Shown piece after piece: positions 40,836 to 50,689 of a DNA stretch of 64,000 nucleotides (positions within the stretch are counted from its first letter, which is position 1; every line of letters starts with the position of its first letter). Position numbers and translations under genes: made by a program. This DNA comes from Paraburkholderia podalyriae (GTDB lineage: Bacteria; Pseudomonadota; Gammaproteobacteria; Burkholderiales; Burkholderiaceae), in NCBI RefSeq assembly GCF_014397785.1, contig NZ_VZQQ01000006.1:240359-304358 (forward strand), in the 5' to 3' direction. The notes under the pieces are model-generated. The model did not search any database. It was not told the DNA's origin and saw nothing but the letters and a program-made list of their open reading frames with translations.

Positions 40836-41390
40836 TCAGGCGCGCGAAGTTCCTTGCGTCGGCAGCAGCGCGAGGACGCCCTTCACGACGTACAGCATGA
40901 TGAGCGCGCCGGACAGATCGCCGGCACACATCAGGAAGAAGCTTTGGACAAGCTCGTGTGTGTTTCCCTGCAACGCGAACCAGATGTGATGTAACAGCGG
41001 ATTCGCGATCGAATACGCGAGCGCCAGTACGAGTAGTCGCTTCGCGGTGAGGTTGGTCAGCAAAGCATTCAATCCATACCACTCCCTTGCGAGGCGATAC
41101 ACCGCGTACGGCGCCACGGTGGCGATGATTCCGCCGGCGATTGATCGAACAGGGTCGTGCGGGAAGAAGTAGAAAAAGTCGACGAGCCAGCTCGCCAATA
41201 GCAAGCCGATTGCGCCATCACCGCCCAAAAGCAGGGTGCTCAGCAGTCTGACGCCTGACGGCAGGTAGATCCAGTTCACGCCCCGGACGAACTCGGTATG
41301 CGTGAAGACTTCCTGGTTGATCCACAGCGACAACACGAACACGATGGCCGTGCCCACGACCGAGAGGAAACGTAAACGTAAGCTAGACAT
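40836..41390 (-). CDS. Integral membrane protein with a MASE1-like sensing region
   Basis: The 184-residue protein is almost entirely hydrophobic, with about five or six helices. The pattern WIYLPSGVRLLSTLLLGG...LASWLVDFFYF resembles the MASE1 membrane sensor domain, but no output domain follows. It is divergent from a small winged-helix regulator. Codon use looks less GC-rich than in neighbouring core genes. The function is unknown, and the MASE1 comparison is tentative. Confidence 0.55.
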   Translation of the reverse strand: MSSLRLRFLSVVGTAIVFVLSLWINQEVFTHTEFVRGVNWIYLPSGVRLLSTLLLGGDGAIGLLLASWLVDFFYFFPHDPVRSIAGGIIATVAPYAVYRLAREWYGLNALLTNLTAKRLLVLALAYSIANPLLHHIWFALQGNTHELVQSFFLMCAGDLSGALIMLYVVKGVLALLPTQGTSRA

Positions 41391-41483
41391 GGAGATAAAA
41401 TAGGTGAGCCCGGTTGTCGCTGGGCAGCATCACGGTTCGCTTTCCGCGCTCGGGTTAGCGGCGTTTTCGTTGGAGCGATGGTC

Positions 41484-41831
41484 ATGACCCGCCCTGCTGA
41501 TATCTATCTTCGATTTCTTCAACTGACCGAAGCACTGCGAGGTCTTCCCTCACTTCCCGCGCTCGATCCCCTCGAAGAAAGAATCCTGGAATTCGTTGCT
41601 CGCGTGAGGCAAAAAAACGAGCGGCTGTCGGTCCGAGACATGATGGCGCAAAGCGCGCTCGGATCGCCGGCGACCTTGCATGCCCGTATCACGTCAATGC
41701 GCGAAAAGGGCTGGCTCCTTCTCAACGACACTGAAGACGCTCGCCGCAAACAGGTCGAGCTAACGCCCGCGGCCCTCAAACACTTTGACAAACTTGCCGA
41801 GGCGTTCACCAAAGCCGCGAAGGGTAGCTGA
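41484..41831 (+). CDS. Winged-helix DNA-binding protein, MarR-like
   Basis: The 115-residue protein has a winged-helix pattern: helices around LSVRDMMAQSALGSPATLHARI form the HTH, followed by a wing in KGWLLLNDTEDARRKQVELT. This is the MarR-like arrangement in a short form. The ATG at 41484 is preferred to 41478 because GGAG at 41472-41475 is eight bases upstream. It is divergent from the MASE1-like gene and may control it. Confidence 0.7.
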   Translation: MTRPADIYLRFLQLTEALRGLPSLPALDPLEERILEFVARVRQKNERLSVRDMMAQSALGSPATLHARITSMREKGWLLLNDTEDARRKQVELTPAALKHFDKLAEAFTKAAKGS

Positions 41832-41847
41832 CATTGCTCTGCGTCGG

Positions 41848-42275
41848 TTATGCCGGCACTGTCCGACTAGAAAAGCTCCTCATTCCGATTGCAACGCCCG
41901 TCTGGTTACTCGGCCCGGGCAATTCCACGTACGCGGCACCTGTCATCCTGTTGAAATCCACCGTACCGTAAAGTTCTGTGCACTTCGTCAGTTCATACCC
42001 GGCGAATTGGACAAAGGCATATCGATTGCCCTCGCCCAATATCCCGCTTGTCGTAGCCCCGTTGCGCATGTGATCGTAATAGCACGCGGTGGATAGCAGC
42101 ACCGAAGCAGCGATCCGCCAGAGAAGCCATCGGCGCCGGTTATCTTCTCGCTGTTACCGAACGAGTACATGGCGCCGATGTACAGCCGACCGAACTAGCC
42201 CGGGTACCGGATCGAGTTATCGACGGCGAGCCCTGCTTCGAGTGCCCACGGCAGCCATGAATTTTCCGGGGCCTG
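41848..42275 (-). pseudogene. Decayed gram-negative porin
   Basis: The minus strand encodes pieces of a Burkholderia-type porin. An inner segment (VDNSIRYPG then a stop codon, then FGRLYIGAMYSFGNSEKI) is followed, in another frame, by the C-terminal barrel (YAFVQFAGYELTKCTELYGT, then VDFNRMTG, ending NQTGVAIGMRSF). An in-frame TAG, a frameshift and loss of the middle part show that it is not functional. There is no signal peptide and no start. After the expected terminal Phe the frame runs on a few codons to 41848. Confidence 0.75.
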
Positions 42276-42319
42276 GCCGGTTTTGATCCGTCAAAACGGG
42301 CCGTTCGCGCGACTCGTGC

Positions 42320-42829
42320 TCACGTCGCTTGAGCGCCATCCTGCGGATCGAGCGACGCGACTTTCTCCTTCAGCCATTTTTCGACCGATGGGAACACGAA
42401 CTTGCTGACGTCGCCGCCCAATTGCGCGATCTCGCGCACGATCGTGCCCGAGATGAACTGGTACTGATCGGACGGCGTCATGAACATCGTCTCGACGTCG
42501 GGCAGCAGATAGCGGTTCATGCCGGCCATCTGGAACTCGTATTCGAAGTCCGACACCGCGCGAAGACCCCTGACGATCACCCGCGCGTTGTTGGTCCGCA
42601 CGAAGTCCTTGAGCAATCCCTTGAAGCTCATTACCTGGACGTTCGGGTAGTGGCCGAGCACTTCATGCGCAATCGCGAGGCGCTCCTGGAGAGTGAAAAA
42701 CGGCTTCTTGGCACGGCTGTCCGCCACACCCACCACCAGCGTGTCGAAAATGCTCGACGCGCGCCGAACGAGGTCTTCGTGACCGCGCGTCAGCGGGTCG
42801 AACGTGCCCGGGTACACGGCGACTACCAT
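42320..42829 (-). CDS. coaD: Phosphopantetheine adenylyltransferase
   Basis: The 169-residue enzyme makes dephospho-CoA from 4'-phosphopantetheine and ATP. The nucleotidyltransferase motif [13 protein letters not shown] is near the N-terminus, and [10 protein letters not shown] near residue 128 is the second ATP-contact motif. The start at 42829 (MVVAVYPG) has GGAGAAG upstream; an upstream in-frame ATG gives eight extra residues. Confidence 0.96.
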   Translation of the reverse strand: MVVAVYPGTFDPLTRGHEDLVRRASSIFDTLVVGVADSRAKKPFFTLQERLAIAHEVLGHYPNVQVMSFKGLLKDFVRTNNARVIVRGLRAVSDFEYEFQMAGMNRYLLPDVETMFMTPSDQYQFISGTIVREIAQLGGDVSKFVFPSVEKWLKEKVASLDPQDGAQAT

Positions 42830-42937
42830 GAGACTTCTCCTCTTTTCAGACAAAAGGGCACGTCCAAGCGTCCACGCGACGCATCTGGCACCGGCCCGGA
42901 TGACGATAAACCGCCCGGCCCTTTTTTGGAACGCGCA

Positions 42938-43552
42938 TTATTCCTTATTTTCGCGCTGCAGCAAATGAAAGTGCACAGCGCCCGCTTTGTCCTCCCGCAC
43001 GACCTCCCAGCCCGTGAGCGGCTCGTGAGCGGCCGGTTCGAGCGCTTCACCGGCCTCGACATAAAGATAGCCGTCGGCGCGCACCAGCGGCACGGCCACC
43101 GCGAGCGCCTTGCCGAGCAGGTGGGCATCGAACGGCGGATCGATGAACACGACGTCGAACGAGGCGGGCGCAAGACTCGCCGCAAGACGCAAGCCGTCCG
43201 CCTCGGCGATTTCGATCATGCGTGCATCGAGCCGCTGCTGGTTCGCGCGCAACTGGGCGGCGGCGCGCGCATGGCGCTCCACCATCAGCACGCGAGCCGC
43301 GCCGCGAGACGCGGCTTCGAAGCCGAGCGCGCCGCTACCGGCGAACAGATCGAGGCAGTGTTGGCCGTCCAGACGCTGGCCGAGCCAGTTGAACAGCGTT
43401 TCGCGGACGCGGTCGGGGGTCGGGCGCAAACCGTCCAGATCGAGCACGGGCAGCGGCGTGCGTTTCCAGTCGCCGCCGATGATGCGAATGGCATGCGGCT
43501 TGCCGCTTTTGGACGAAGCGCCAGCAGCGCGTGAAGGTGCTAAACGAGGCAT
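42938..43552 (-). CDS. rsmD: 16S rRNA (guanine966-N2)-methyltransferase
   Basis: The 204-residue SAM-dependent enzyme methylates G966 of 16S rRNA. It has the IRIIGGDWKRTPLPV start, the SAM motif LDLFAGSGALGFEAASRGA and the catalytic DPPF in VVFIDPPFDA. The longer ORF begins at 43744, but similarity starts near MPRLAPSRAAG, so 43552 is taken. coaD follows it on the same strand. Confidence 0.93.
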   Translation of the reverse strand: MPRLAPSRAAGASSKSGKPHAIRIIGGDWKRTPLPVLDLDGLRPTPDRVRETLFNWLGQRLDGQHCLDLFAGSGALGFEAASRGAARVLMVERHARAAAQLRANQQRLDARMIEIAEADGLRLAASLAPASFDVVFIDPPFDAHLLGKALAVAVPLVRADGYLYVEAGEALEPAAHEPLTGWEVVREDKAGAVHFHLLQRENKE

Positions 43553-43802
43553 GCGGTATCGTGCAGTTTCAGCTGAGTGATGAATACGCCCGCGGCGCCA
43601 ATGCGCGCGGACCGGAGCACCCACGTTACCACAGGGGCGGCGCGCGTCCAGCCTGGCCGAGCGGCCGATACGACGCGCCGCGGCACGCCTGATAAAATGT
43701 GCGGCTGCCAGCGCCCCGGCTTTTCGCATTCCGGCGCTGCCCACCGCTTCGCCGGTCCCGTGCCGGCTGCGCCCATCGGCGCGTCCTCCAATACGTCAGA
43801 TC

Positions 43803-44975
43803 ATGTTCAGCTTTTTCAAACGATTCAAGGGCTCAAAAGAGTCCGATACCGCCGCAGACGAATCGCTGGCGGCGCAAGACGGCGCGACGCCCGAGGCCGA
43901 GGCTGCGCCCGTCGAGCCGGTTGCGCCCGTCCAACCCGTCCAACCCGTCGAGCGTGGCGCGGCCGCCGCTCCGCCTGTGGTGGCCACGACCATCATCGAG
44001 CCGCAGCCCGAGCCGCAAGACGCCGCGCTCGACACCGTCGAAATCGTTCCGCCGCCCATGCAGGACGCCGGTGCGAAGCGCTCGTGGCTCACGCGCCTGA
44101 AGACCGGACTCGCGAAAACCAGTTCGAACCTGACCGGCATTTTCGTCGGCGCCAAGATCGACGAGGACCTGTACGAGGAACTCGAAACCGCGCTGCTGAT
44201 GTCGGACGCCGGCGTTGAGGCGACCGAATTCCTGCTCGAATCGCTGCGGGAGAAAGTGCGCAGCGAACGCCTGACGGACCCGCAGCAGGTGAAAATCGCG
44301 CTGCGCACGCTGCTCGTCGAGTTGCTGAAGCCGCTTGAGAAATCGCTGATGCTCGGCCGCGCGCAGCCGCTGGTGATGATGATCGCCGGCGTCAATGGCG
44401 CGGGCAAAACCACGAGCATCGGCAAGCTCGCCAAGCATCTGCAGAGCTTCGACCAGTCGGTGCTGCTCGCCGCCGGCGACACGTTCCGCGCCGCCGCGCG
44501 CGAGCAGCTCGCCATCTGGGGCCAGCGCAACAATGTAACCGTGGTCGCGCAGGAAAGCGGCGATCCTGCCGCAGTGATCTTCGACGCGGTGGGCGCCGCG
44601 CGCGCGCGCAAGATCGACGTGATGATGGCCGACACGGCCGGCCGCCTGCCCACGCAGCTGCATCTGATGGAAGAACTGCGCAAGGTGAAGCGCGTGATCG
44701 GCAAGGCGCAGGACGGCGCACCGCACGAAGTGCTGCTCGTGATCGACGCGAACACCGGTCAGAACGCGCTCACCCAGGTCAAGTCGTTCGACGACGCGCT
44801 GGGCCTCACCGGTCTGATCGTCACCAAGCTCGACGGCACCGCGAAGGGCGGCATTCTCGCGGCGATCGCGCGGCAGCGGCCGATTCCGGTGTATTTCATC
44901 GGCGTCGGCGAAAAGGTCGAAGATCTGCAGCCGTTCAGCGCGGAGGAGTTTTCGGACGCGCTGCTGGGCGGCTGA
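43803..44975 (+). CDS. ftsY: Signal recognition particle receptor FtsY
   Basis: The 390-residue GTPase docks SRP-ribosome complexes at the membrane. An acidic, Pro/Ala-rich N-terminal region (residues 10-90) precedes the N and G domains. GTPase motifs are [23 protein letters not shown] and TKLDGTAKGG. It is divergent from rsmD, as in many proteobacteria, and ends at a bidirectional terminator. Confidence 0.97.
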   Translation: MFSFFKRFKGSKESDTAADESLAAQDGATPEAEAAPVEPVAPVQPVQPVERGAAAAPPVVATTIIEPQPEPQDAALDTVEIVPPPMQDAGAKRSWLTRLKTGLAKTSSNLTGIFVGAKIDEDLYEELETALLMSDAGVEATEFLLESLREKVRSERLTDPQQVKIALRTLLVELLKPLEKSLMLGRAQPLVMMIAGVNGAGKTTSIGKLAKHLQSFDQSVLLAAGDTFRAAAREQLAIWGQRNNVTVVAQESGDPAAVIFDAVGAARARKIDVMMADTAGRLPTQLHLMEELRKVKRVIGKAQDGAPHEVLLVIDANTGQNALTQVKSFDDALGLTGLIVTKLDGTAKGGILAAIARQRPIPVYFIGVGEKVEDLQPFSAEEFSDALLGG

Positions 44976-44991
44976 TCGCGACGGACAAACG

Positions 44992-45021
44992 AAAAAGGGC
45001 ACTACGTTGAGTGCCCTTTTT
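44992..45021. terminator. Bidirectional terminator between ftsY and the GST-zeta gene
   Basis: A 12-bp stem (44992-45003 with 45010-45021) has a six-base loop, with A residues on one side and T on the other, and serves the two convergent genes. Confidence 0.9.
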
Positions 45022-45061
45022 TCATTTCGAGCCGCAGTCGATGTGTCACGCGATCACGCGA

Positions 45062-45706
45062 TCACTCCGCATCTGGCTGCACGCCCGGCGCGGCGCGCGC
45101 GAACGCGTCGAGTTGCATCGCGTGATCGTAGATGCGCTGGATCGTCGGAAACTTTGCGGTGTCGACCTTGAAGCGCTGCGCGTTGAACACCTGCGGAATC
45201 AGGCACGCGTCGGCGAGAGTCGGTGCGTCGCCGAAACACAGTTTGCCGGTGCGCGCGTCGCCCGCGAGGTGCGTCTCCAGCGTCGCGAAGCCCGCGTCGA
45301 TCCAGTGCCGGTACCACGCGTCCTTCGCGTCGTCGTCGACTCGCAGCGTGTGCTTCAGATACCGCAGCACGCGCAGATTGTTCAGCGGATGAATCTCGCA
45401 CGCGACCTGCAGCGCCACCGAGCGGACATAAGCGCGATCGAGCGGCGCCTTGGGCAGCAGCGGCGGCTCGGGATGCGTCTCCTCCAGATACTCGATGATC
45501 GCGAGCGACTGCGGCAGCAAATGGCTGCCGTCCGCGAGCGTCGGCACGATACCGTCCGCGTTGATCTTGCGATACTCGGGCTTCAGCTGCTCGCCGCCTT
45601 CGCGCACGAGGTGCACCGGCACGTACTCGAACGGCAGGTTCTTCACGTTCAGCGCAATGCGCACGCGATACGACGCCGAGCTACGGAAATAGCTGTAGAG
45701 CTTCAT
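45062..45706 (-). CDS. maiA: Zeta-class glutathione transferase, maleylacetoacetate/maleylpyruvate isomerase
   Basis: The 214-residue protein has the zeta-class N-terminal motif SSASYRVRIALNVK and the C-terminal helical domain with APTLADACLIPQVFNA. Members isomerise maleylacetoacetate or maleylpyruvate using glutathione. The start at 45706 has AGGAGG upstream. The adjacent upstream gene is a fumarylpyruvate/fumarylacetoacetate hydrolase, so the pair would end a gentisate or homogentisate route. The ring-opening dioxygenase is not in the window, so the exact substrate is open. Confidence 0.88.
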   Translation of the reverse strand: MKLYSYFRSSASYRVRIALNVKNLPFEYVPVHLVREGGEQLKPEYRKINADGIVPTLADGSHLLPQSLAIIEYLEETHPEPPLLPKAPLDRAYVRSVALQVACEIHPLNNLRVLRYLKHTLRVDDDAKDAWYRHWIDAGFATLETHLAGDARTGKLCFGDAPTLADACLIPQVFNAQRFKVDTAKFPTIQRIYDHAMQLDAFARAAPGVQPDAE

Positions 45707-45740
45707 GTTGTCTGCCTCCTCCACCTACCCGCGAGCCGTC

Positions 45741-46439
45741 TCAGACGACGCGCACGCTGAACTCGCCGAGTCCGTCCACGCCGCCCTTCATCAAGTCGCC
45801 CTTCACGACCGCGCCGACGCCTTCCGGCGTGCCGGTGAAAATCAGGTCGCCGGCCCGCAGTTCGAACAGCGTCGACAGATACGCGATCGTCTCGGCCACC
45901 GACCAGATCAGCTGCGACACATCCGCGCGCTGCTTGTCCTCGCCGTTCACCGACAGCCAGATCGCGCCCCTGCCGATATGACCGACCGTCGCGGCCGGAT
46001 GGATCGGGCCGAGCGGCGCCGAGTGATCGAAGCCCTTGCCGGTATCCCACGGACGTCCCATCTTCTTCGCTTCGCCTTGCAGGTCGCGGCGCGTCATGTC
46101 GAGACCGAGTGCGTAGCCGTACACGTGGCCGAGCGCGCGGTCGACCGGGATGTCCTTGCCGCCCTCACCGATCGCCGCGACCATTTCCATTTCGAAATGG
46201 ACGTTCTTCGTCTGCGACGGATAAGGGAATTCGCCGGTCGTGCCCGGCGCGACGTAGACGATCGCATCGGCCGGCTTCGTGAAGAAGAACGGCGGCTCGC
46301 GGTCCGGATCGTGGCCCATTTCGCGCGCATGCGCCTCGTAGTTGCGCCCCACGCAGTAGATGCGCCGCACCGCGAACTGCTCGCTCGACCCCGCGACCGG
46401 CACCGCGACCTGTGGTGAGGGTGCAAATACGTAACTCAT
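45741..46439 (-). CDS. Fumarylacetoacetate hydrolase family protein (fumarylpyruvate hydrolase-like)
   Basis: The 232-residue protein has the FAH fold: [16 protein letters not shown] near the start, metal-binding acidic residues in [12 protein letters not shown] and [15 protein letters not shown], and the C-terminal [11 protein letters not shown] motif. It probably splits fumarylpyruvate to fumarate and pyruvate. The start at 46439 has GGAG seven bases upstream. Its stop lies 34 bases before the isomerase start, suggesting an operon. Confidence 0.88.
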   Translation of the reverse strand: MSYVFAPSPQVAVPVAGSSEQFAVRRIYCVGRNYEAHAREMGHDPDREPPFFFTKPADAIVYVAPGTTGEFPYPSQTKNVHFEMEMVAAIGEGGKDIPVDRALGHVYGYALGLDMTRRDLQGEAKKMGRPWDTGKGFDHSAPLGPIHPAATVGHIGRGAIWLSVNGEDKQRADVSQLIWSVAETIAYLSTLFELRAGDLIFTGTPEGVGAVVKGDLMKGGVDGLGEFSVRVV

Positions 46440-46660
46440 CCCGTTCTCCGTTTCCGATGGACGCCGCAACGCGCCGATAAAGATCGAGTGTAACGCGCGG
46501 CACCGTGCGAGTGCGTGTCAGGCGGACTGTCGCGCGTCGCTGAGTTCCCGCTTCGTTGCTGTTCGCCCCGCTCGCCATAGATGCGATACTCACACCGACC
46601 AGTTCCCAGAATGGCGTAGCGATCCGCCCCAGCGCGGCACGCCACCGCCTCTTGCGCCCG

Positions 46661-47632
46661 ATGACCGACTCTACCGATACCACTTCCCCCTTCCCCTGCG
46701 CCCGATTCATCAAGGAAATCGGCCGCGGCCCGAACGGCGCCCGCGCGCTGACCGCCGACGATAGCCGCGCGCTCTACACCGCGATGCTCGACGGCCGCGT
46801 CGCCGATCTCGAGCTCGGCGCGGTGCTACTTGCGTATCGCGTGAAAGGCGAAACCGCCGACGAACTCGCCGCGATGCTGGCCGCCGCGCATACGTCGTTC
46901 GAGCCGGTGCGGCTGCCGCCCGGCCGGTTCCGGCCAGTATCGATTCCGTCGTACAACGGCGCGCGCAAGCAGCCGAACCTCGTGCCGCTGCTCGCGCTGC
47001 TGCTCGCGCGCGAAGGCGTGCCCGTGCTCGTGCACGGCGTCACCGACGATCCGGGTCGCGTGACGAGCGCGGAAATCTTCACGCATCTGCGCATCGCCCA
47101 TGCGCAGTCGCGCGCGCAGATCGAAGCGGGACTCGCCGAGCGCCGCGTCGCGTTCGCATCGGTCGACGTGCTCGCGCCCAAGCTCGCGCGACTGCTCGCG
47201 CTGCGCCGGCGCATGGGCGTGCGCAATTCGACGCATACGCTCGTGAAGCTGCTGCAGCCCTTCGCGCCCGCCGGACTGCGGCTCGTCAACTACACGCATC
47301 CGCCGTATCGCGACAGCCTCACGCAGCTGTTCATCACGCATCCCGATGCGGCCGTCGGCGGGGCGCTGCTCGCGCGCGGCACCGAAGGCGAGGCGGTCGC
47401 CGATACGCGCCGCCAGGTGCAGGTCGACTGGCTGCATGACGGCATCTGCGAGACGCGGCTGCCGCACGCGCGCTCGTCGCCCGATGCGCCCGAAGTCGAA
47501 CTGCCCGAGGCGCGCGACGCCGCGACCACGGCCGCCTGGATCGACGCCGTGCTGCGCGGCGAAGCGCCGGTGCCAGGCGCGATCGAGCGGCAGGTCGAGC
47601 TGATCGTCGATATCGCGAAGACGGCGGCCTGA
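46661..47632 (+). CDS. ybiB: Glycosyltransferase/anthranilate phosphoribosyltransferase-like protein (YbiB family)
   Basis: The 323-residue protein has the TrpD-like fold with an N-terminal helical domain (FIKEIGRGPNGARALTADD...) and the GARKQPNLVPLLALLLAREGVPVLVHG block. It belongs to the YbiB branch, which binds DNA nonspecifically in E. coli and lacks convincing phosphoribosyltransferase activity. The start at ATG 46661 is chosen by similarity; an earlier frame begins at 46556. Confidence 0.85.
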   Translation: MTDSTDTTSPFPCARFIKEIGRGPNGARALTADDSRALYTAMLDGRVADLELGAVLLAYRVKGETADELAAMLAAAHTSFEPVRLPPGRFRPVSIPSYNGARKQPNLVPLLALLLAREGVPVLVHGVTDDPGRVTSAEIFTHLRIAHAQSRAQIEAGLAERRVAFASVDVLAPKLARLLALRRRMGVRNSTHTLVKLLQPFAPAGLRLVNYTHPPYRDSLTQLFITHPDAAVGGALLARGTEGEAVADTRRQVQVDWLHDGICETRLPHARSSPDAPEVELPEARDAATTAAWIDAVLRGEAPVPGAIERQVELIVDIAKTAA

Positions 47633-47849
47633 CGGCCCGCCGGTTGACAAGCCGACATACACCGTCATACATTTGTCCTCATGCATTCCCTTCCGAACAC
47701 CTTCCGAATTATCTCCGGCCGCCTGGCGCGGCCCCTATCGCTACACCTGGCGTAAGTCACGTGTAGCGCCGCGCGCTGGCAGCTCCGGTTGCCGTCGGCG
47801 GTCCTTCCCGTAGTTCCCGCAGTTTCGCTTCACCCCCGTCGCAGTTCTC

Positions 47850-48032
47850 TGTCTGTTCGGCAATGGCGAGCGCACCGGCAACGTCGATCTCGTCACGCTC
47901 GCGATGAATCTCGACGCGATGGGCATCGACAGCGGTCTGGATTTGTCGGATCTGACGACGGTCAGGCGCGTGGCGGAGCGTTGCACGCGGCTTCCGGTGG
48001 CCGCGCGGCATCCGTATGCGGGAGAGCTGGTG
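47850..48032 (+). pseudogene. 2-isopropylmalate synthase (leuA) remnant
   Basis: The plus strand reads [20 protein letters not shown], then [15 protein letters not shown], then [13 protein letters not shown] and HPYAGELV. This matches the middle of 2-isopropylmalate synthase ([20 protein letters not shown] ... GLDFSDI ... LPVHPRHPYAGDLVF), about 60 residues. Similarity stops after AGELV, and nothing similar precedes the Cys. The remnant has no start and no catalytic N-terminal domain. The downstream frame to 48386 is Arg-rich filler. Confidence 0.75.
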
Positions 48033-48246
48033 ATGCGCGGCGTGCGGGAGCCTCGCGACGCGCATGCGGACATTGATGAGCCCGCCGCAAACAGGCGCGA
48101 CAAAGCTGACGAATGCGTGAGCGGCGTGAGCGCGCAAATCTGGACTGAGTCTGAACTGAGCGTTGAGCCTTCAGCGGCGGAGTGCGCACCCCGATTCCGC
48201 TGCCGCCGCGGACGCGCTCGCGACGCGCGCCCGCGTCAGGAAAATC

Positions 48247-48630
48247 TCACTCCAGCGCGCAACGCGTCGCCTGCCATGCGATCAGCCGCCACTGCCCGTC
48301 TTCGTGCGTATGGATCGCGGTATAGGCAATCGGAAACAGTAGCGCGCCGTTGTTCGCCTCCATCTCGATCAGCGCGCGGCCCGTGACCACGTAGGTCTCC
48401 CGCCCGGCCGGCAACACGTCCTGCGACTGCACTTCGATCTGCCGATAACGGCGGCGCCCCGCGATGATCCCGTCGATGAACTGCCGTTTCGTCTCCCGCT
48501 TGCCGTTCGTATGGACGTAGCTCACATTGTCCGCGAGCAGCGTGTCGAGCGACTGCCCATCGCCGTCGACCATCGCGCGAAAACGCTCTCGCTCGAGCCC
48601 GCGGATCGCCTCGATCATCTTTGCCGCCAT
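48247..48630 (-). CDS. DUF4440/SnoaL-like protein of NTF2 fold
   Basis: The 127-residue protein has the NTF2-like pattern: helix [21 protein letters not shown], then [16 protein letters not shown] and a C-terminal beta sheet ending in [13 protein letters not shown]. Such proteins bind or modify small ligands, or act as nuclear transport factor-like folds; the role is unknown. The start at 48630 is taken for its GAGGG site just upstream. It is not clearly linked to neighbouring genes. Confidence 0.75.
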   Translation of the reverse strand: MAAKMIEAIRGLERERFRAMVDGDGQSLDTLLADNVSYVHTNGKRETKRQFIDGIIAGRRRYRQIEVQSQDVLPAGRETYVVTGRALIEMEANNGALLFPIAYTAIHTHEDGQWRLIAWQATRCALE

Positions 48631-49149
48631 TGCAGAGACCCTCGCACACCGCGAGCCGCAGGCGGCCACGGTCAGAAGTGATATTGCAAATATAGCTGGC
48701 TGAAATTTATACCAGGATTCGGCTCTTTGATACCGCCATTGAAGCTTGCTGGAAGCGATAGCCGGCGACGTGTGGTCTGCCTCGCGGATAATCCGGCCTT
48801 CACTCCTGGCGCGTATTAAGCGACTGCTTCCTTTATTTTTGGCGCAAGCTGAGCAGCGTTCAAGACACGAACAACGCTGATTTTCATGAAATTAACCGCT
48901 TGGAAGCGAGCAAACGTAAGTCGATTATTAGCGTGATGGCGGCCCGAGGTGCTCATTTTTACAGATCAAACAGGCAGACCGAATAGAGCGTATGATGGCT
49001 ATCAAAATACGAAAGTCAATAGGATTTCCGGGAACTTGGATACCCCTGCGACCTCTAAGTATTAGCACTCGGCAGATCAGAGTGCTAACATCCAACGCTG
49101 GAGTCGTTTACTGAGTACGCTATTGTCTGATTCCAAAGGAGCTTCACAC
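48631..49149. other. Upstream region of rpoH
   Basis: No complete gene is seen. The minus strand at 48672-48765 ends in FSQLYLQYHF before a stop, resembling an outer-membrane-protein C-terminus (see findings). The stretch 48800-49060 is AT-richer than its surroundings and is featureless until the CIRCE element at 49062-49088. Confidence 0.45.
49062..49088. promoter_or_regulatory. CIRCE operator (HrcA-binding) upstream of rpoH
   Basis: The sequence is TTAGCACTC, nine bases, GAGTGCTAA: a perfect match to the CIRCE consensus, an inverted repeat bound by the HrcA repressor. It lies 62 bases before the rpoH GTG start. This suggests that HrcA represses rpoH, linking the CIRCE/HrcA and sigma-32 heat-shock systems. 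Confidence 0.93.
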
Positions 49150-50085
<936 letters not shown>

Positions 50086-50122
50086 AGCGTCGAAGCCATG
50101 CGCGCGTAAATGGCGCTCAAAG

Positions 50123-50152
50123 CCCCGCCCTCGCAAGACGGCGGGGTTTTTT
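50123..50152 (+). terminator. Rho-independent terminator after rpoH
   Basis: A seven-bp stem (50123-50129 with 50140-50146) with a ten-base loop is followed by six T residues at 50147-50152. Confidence 0.9.
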
Positions 50153-50428
50153 ATTCGTTTCGTCCACTCTTTGGTCCGCGCGGCCGCGCATTCACGTCGG
50201 CCGACCCGCGAGTTACCCAGGCGAGGCCGGTAAGCCTTTCTTGACGTATCGAGAATCCGGTAGCAATACTGCGTGAACGCGGCAAGTTTTGCGATGTGAC
50301 GCCGCATGGCTAAACTGGAGCGCGCGAGGCTCACCTCCTACAATCGGCATGCATTCGCCAGACTGCCTGACGGCCAGCGCGGTCTGGATCCAGCCGGCTC
50401 ACCGGCGTGAAGTCGTCTTCGACCGATC
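50153..50428. other. Region upstream of cydP
   Basis: No gene is recognised. TTGACG at 50241-50246 and AATACT at 50265-50270 give a weak promoter with an 18-base spacer. No clear FNR site is visible. Confidence 0.3.
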
Positions 50429-50689
50429 ATGACCATAGCCCTGAATCGCAGCAGCTCTGTCCGGTCGCGCTGGCGCGGCCGGTTCACCAGGTGGGTACGC
50501 GGTCCAACGCTCGCGCGCGATATCGCCATCATCCTCGCCATCAAGTTCACACTGCTGATGGCGCTCAAGTTCACATTCTTCAATCATCCACAGGCGGAGC
50601 ACATGATGCTGCCGCCTGAGCAGGTCGCGCAGGCGCTGCTGTCGGTGCCCGTCCCGCATCCGTCTCGAGGTGATCAACATGCCCGTTAG
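50429..50689 (+). CDS. cydP: Small membrane protein CydP, associated with bd oxidase
   Basis: The 86-residue protein has a basic N-terminus and one membrane helix (about residues 31-51, ARDIAIILAIKFTLLMALKF). Such a protein is found upstream of cydA in proteobacteria as a putative small subunit of cytochrome bd. It overlaps the cydA start by 11 bases, so the two are coupled. It is assigned on helix pattern and position. Confidence 0.7.
   Translation: MTIALNRSSSVRSRWRGRFTRWVRGPTLARDIAIILAIKFTLLMALKFTFFNHPQAEHMMLPPEQVAQALLSVPVPHPSRGDQHAR

Noticed and set aside
47682..47756. Small ORF MHSLPNTFRIISGRLARPL as an N-terminal piece of leuA
   Set aside because: Resemblance to the start of 2-isopropylmalate synthase is not convincing, and it is in a different frame from the clear remnant.
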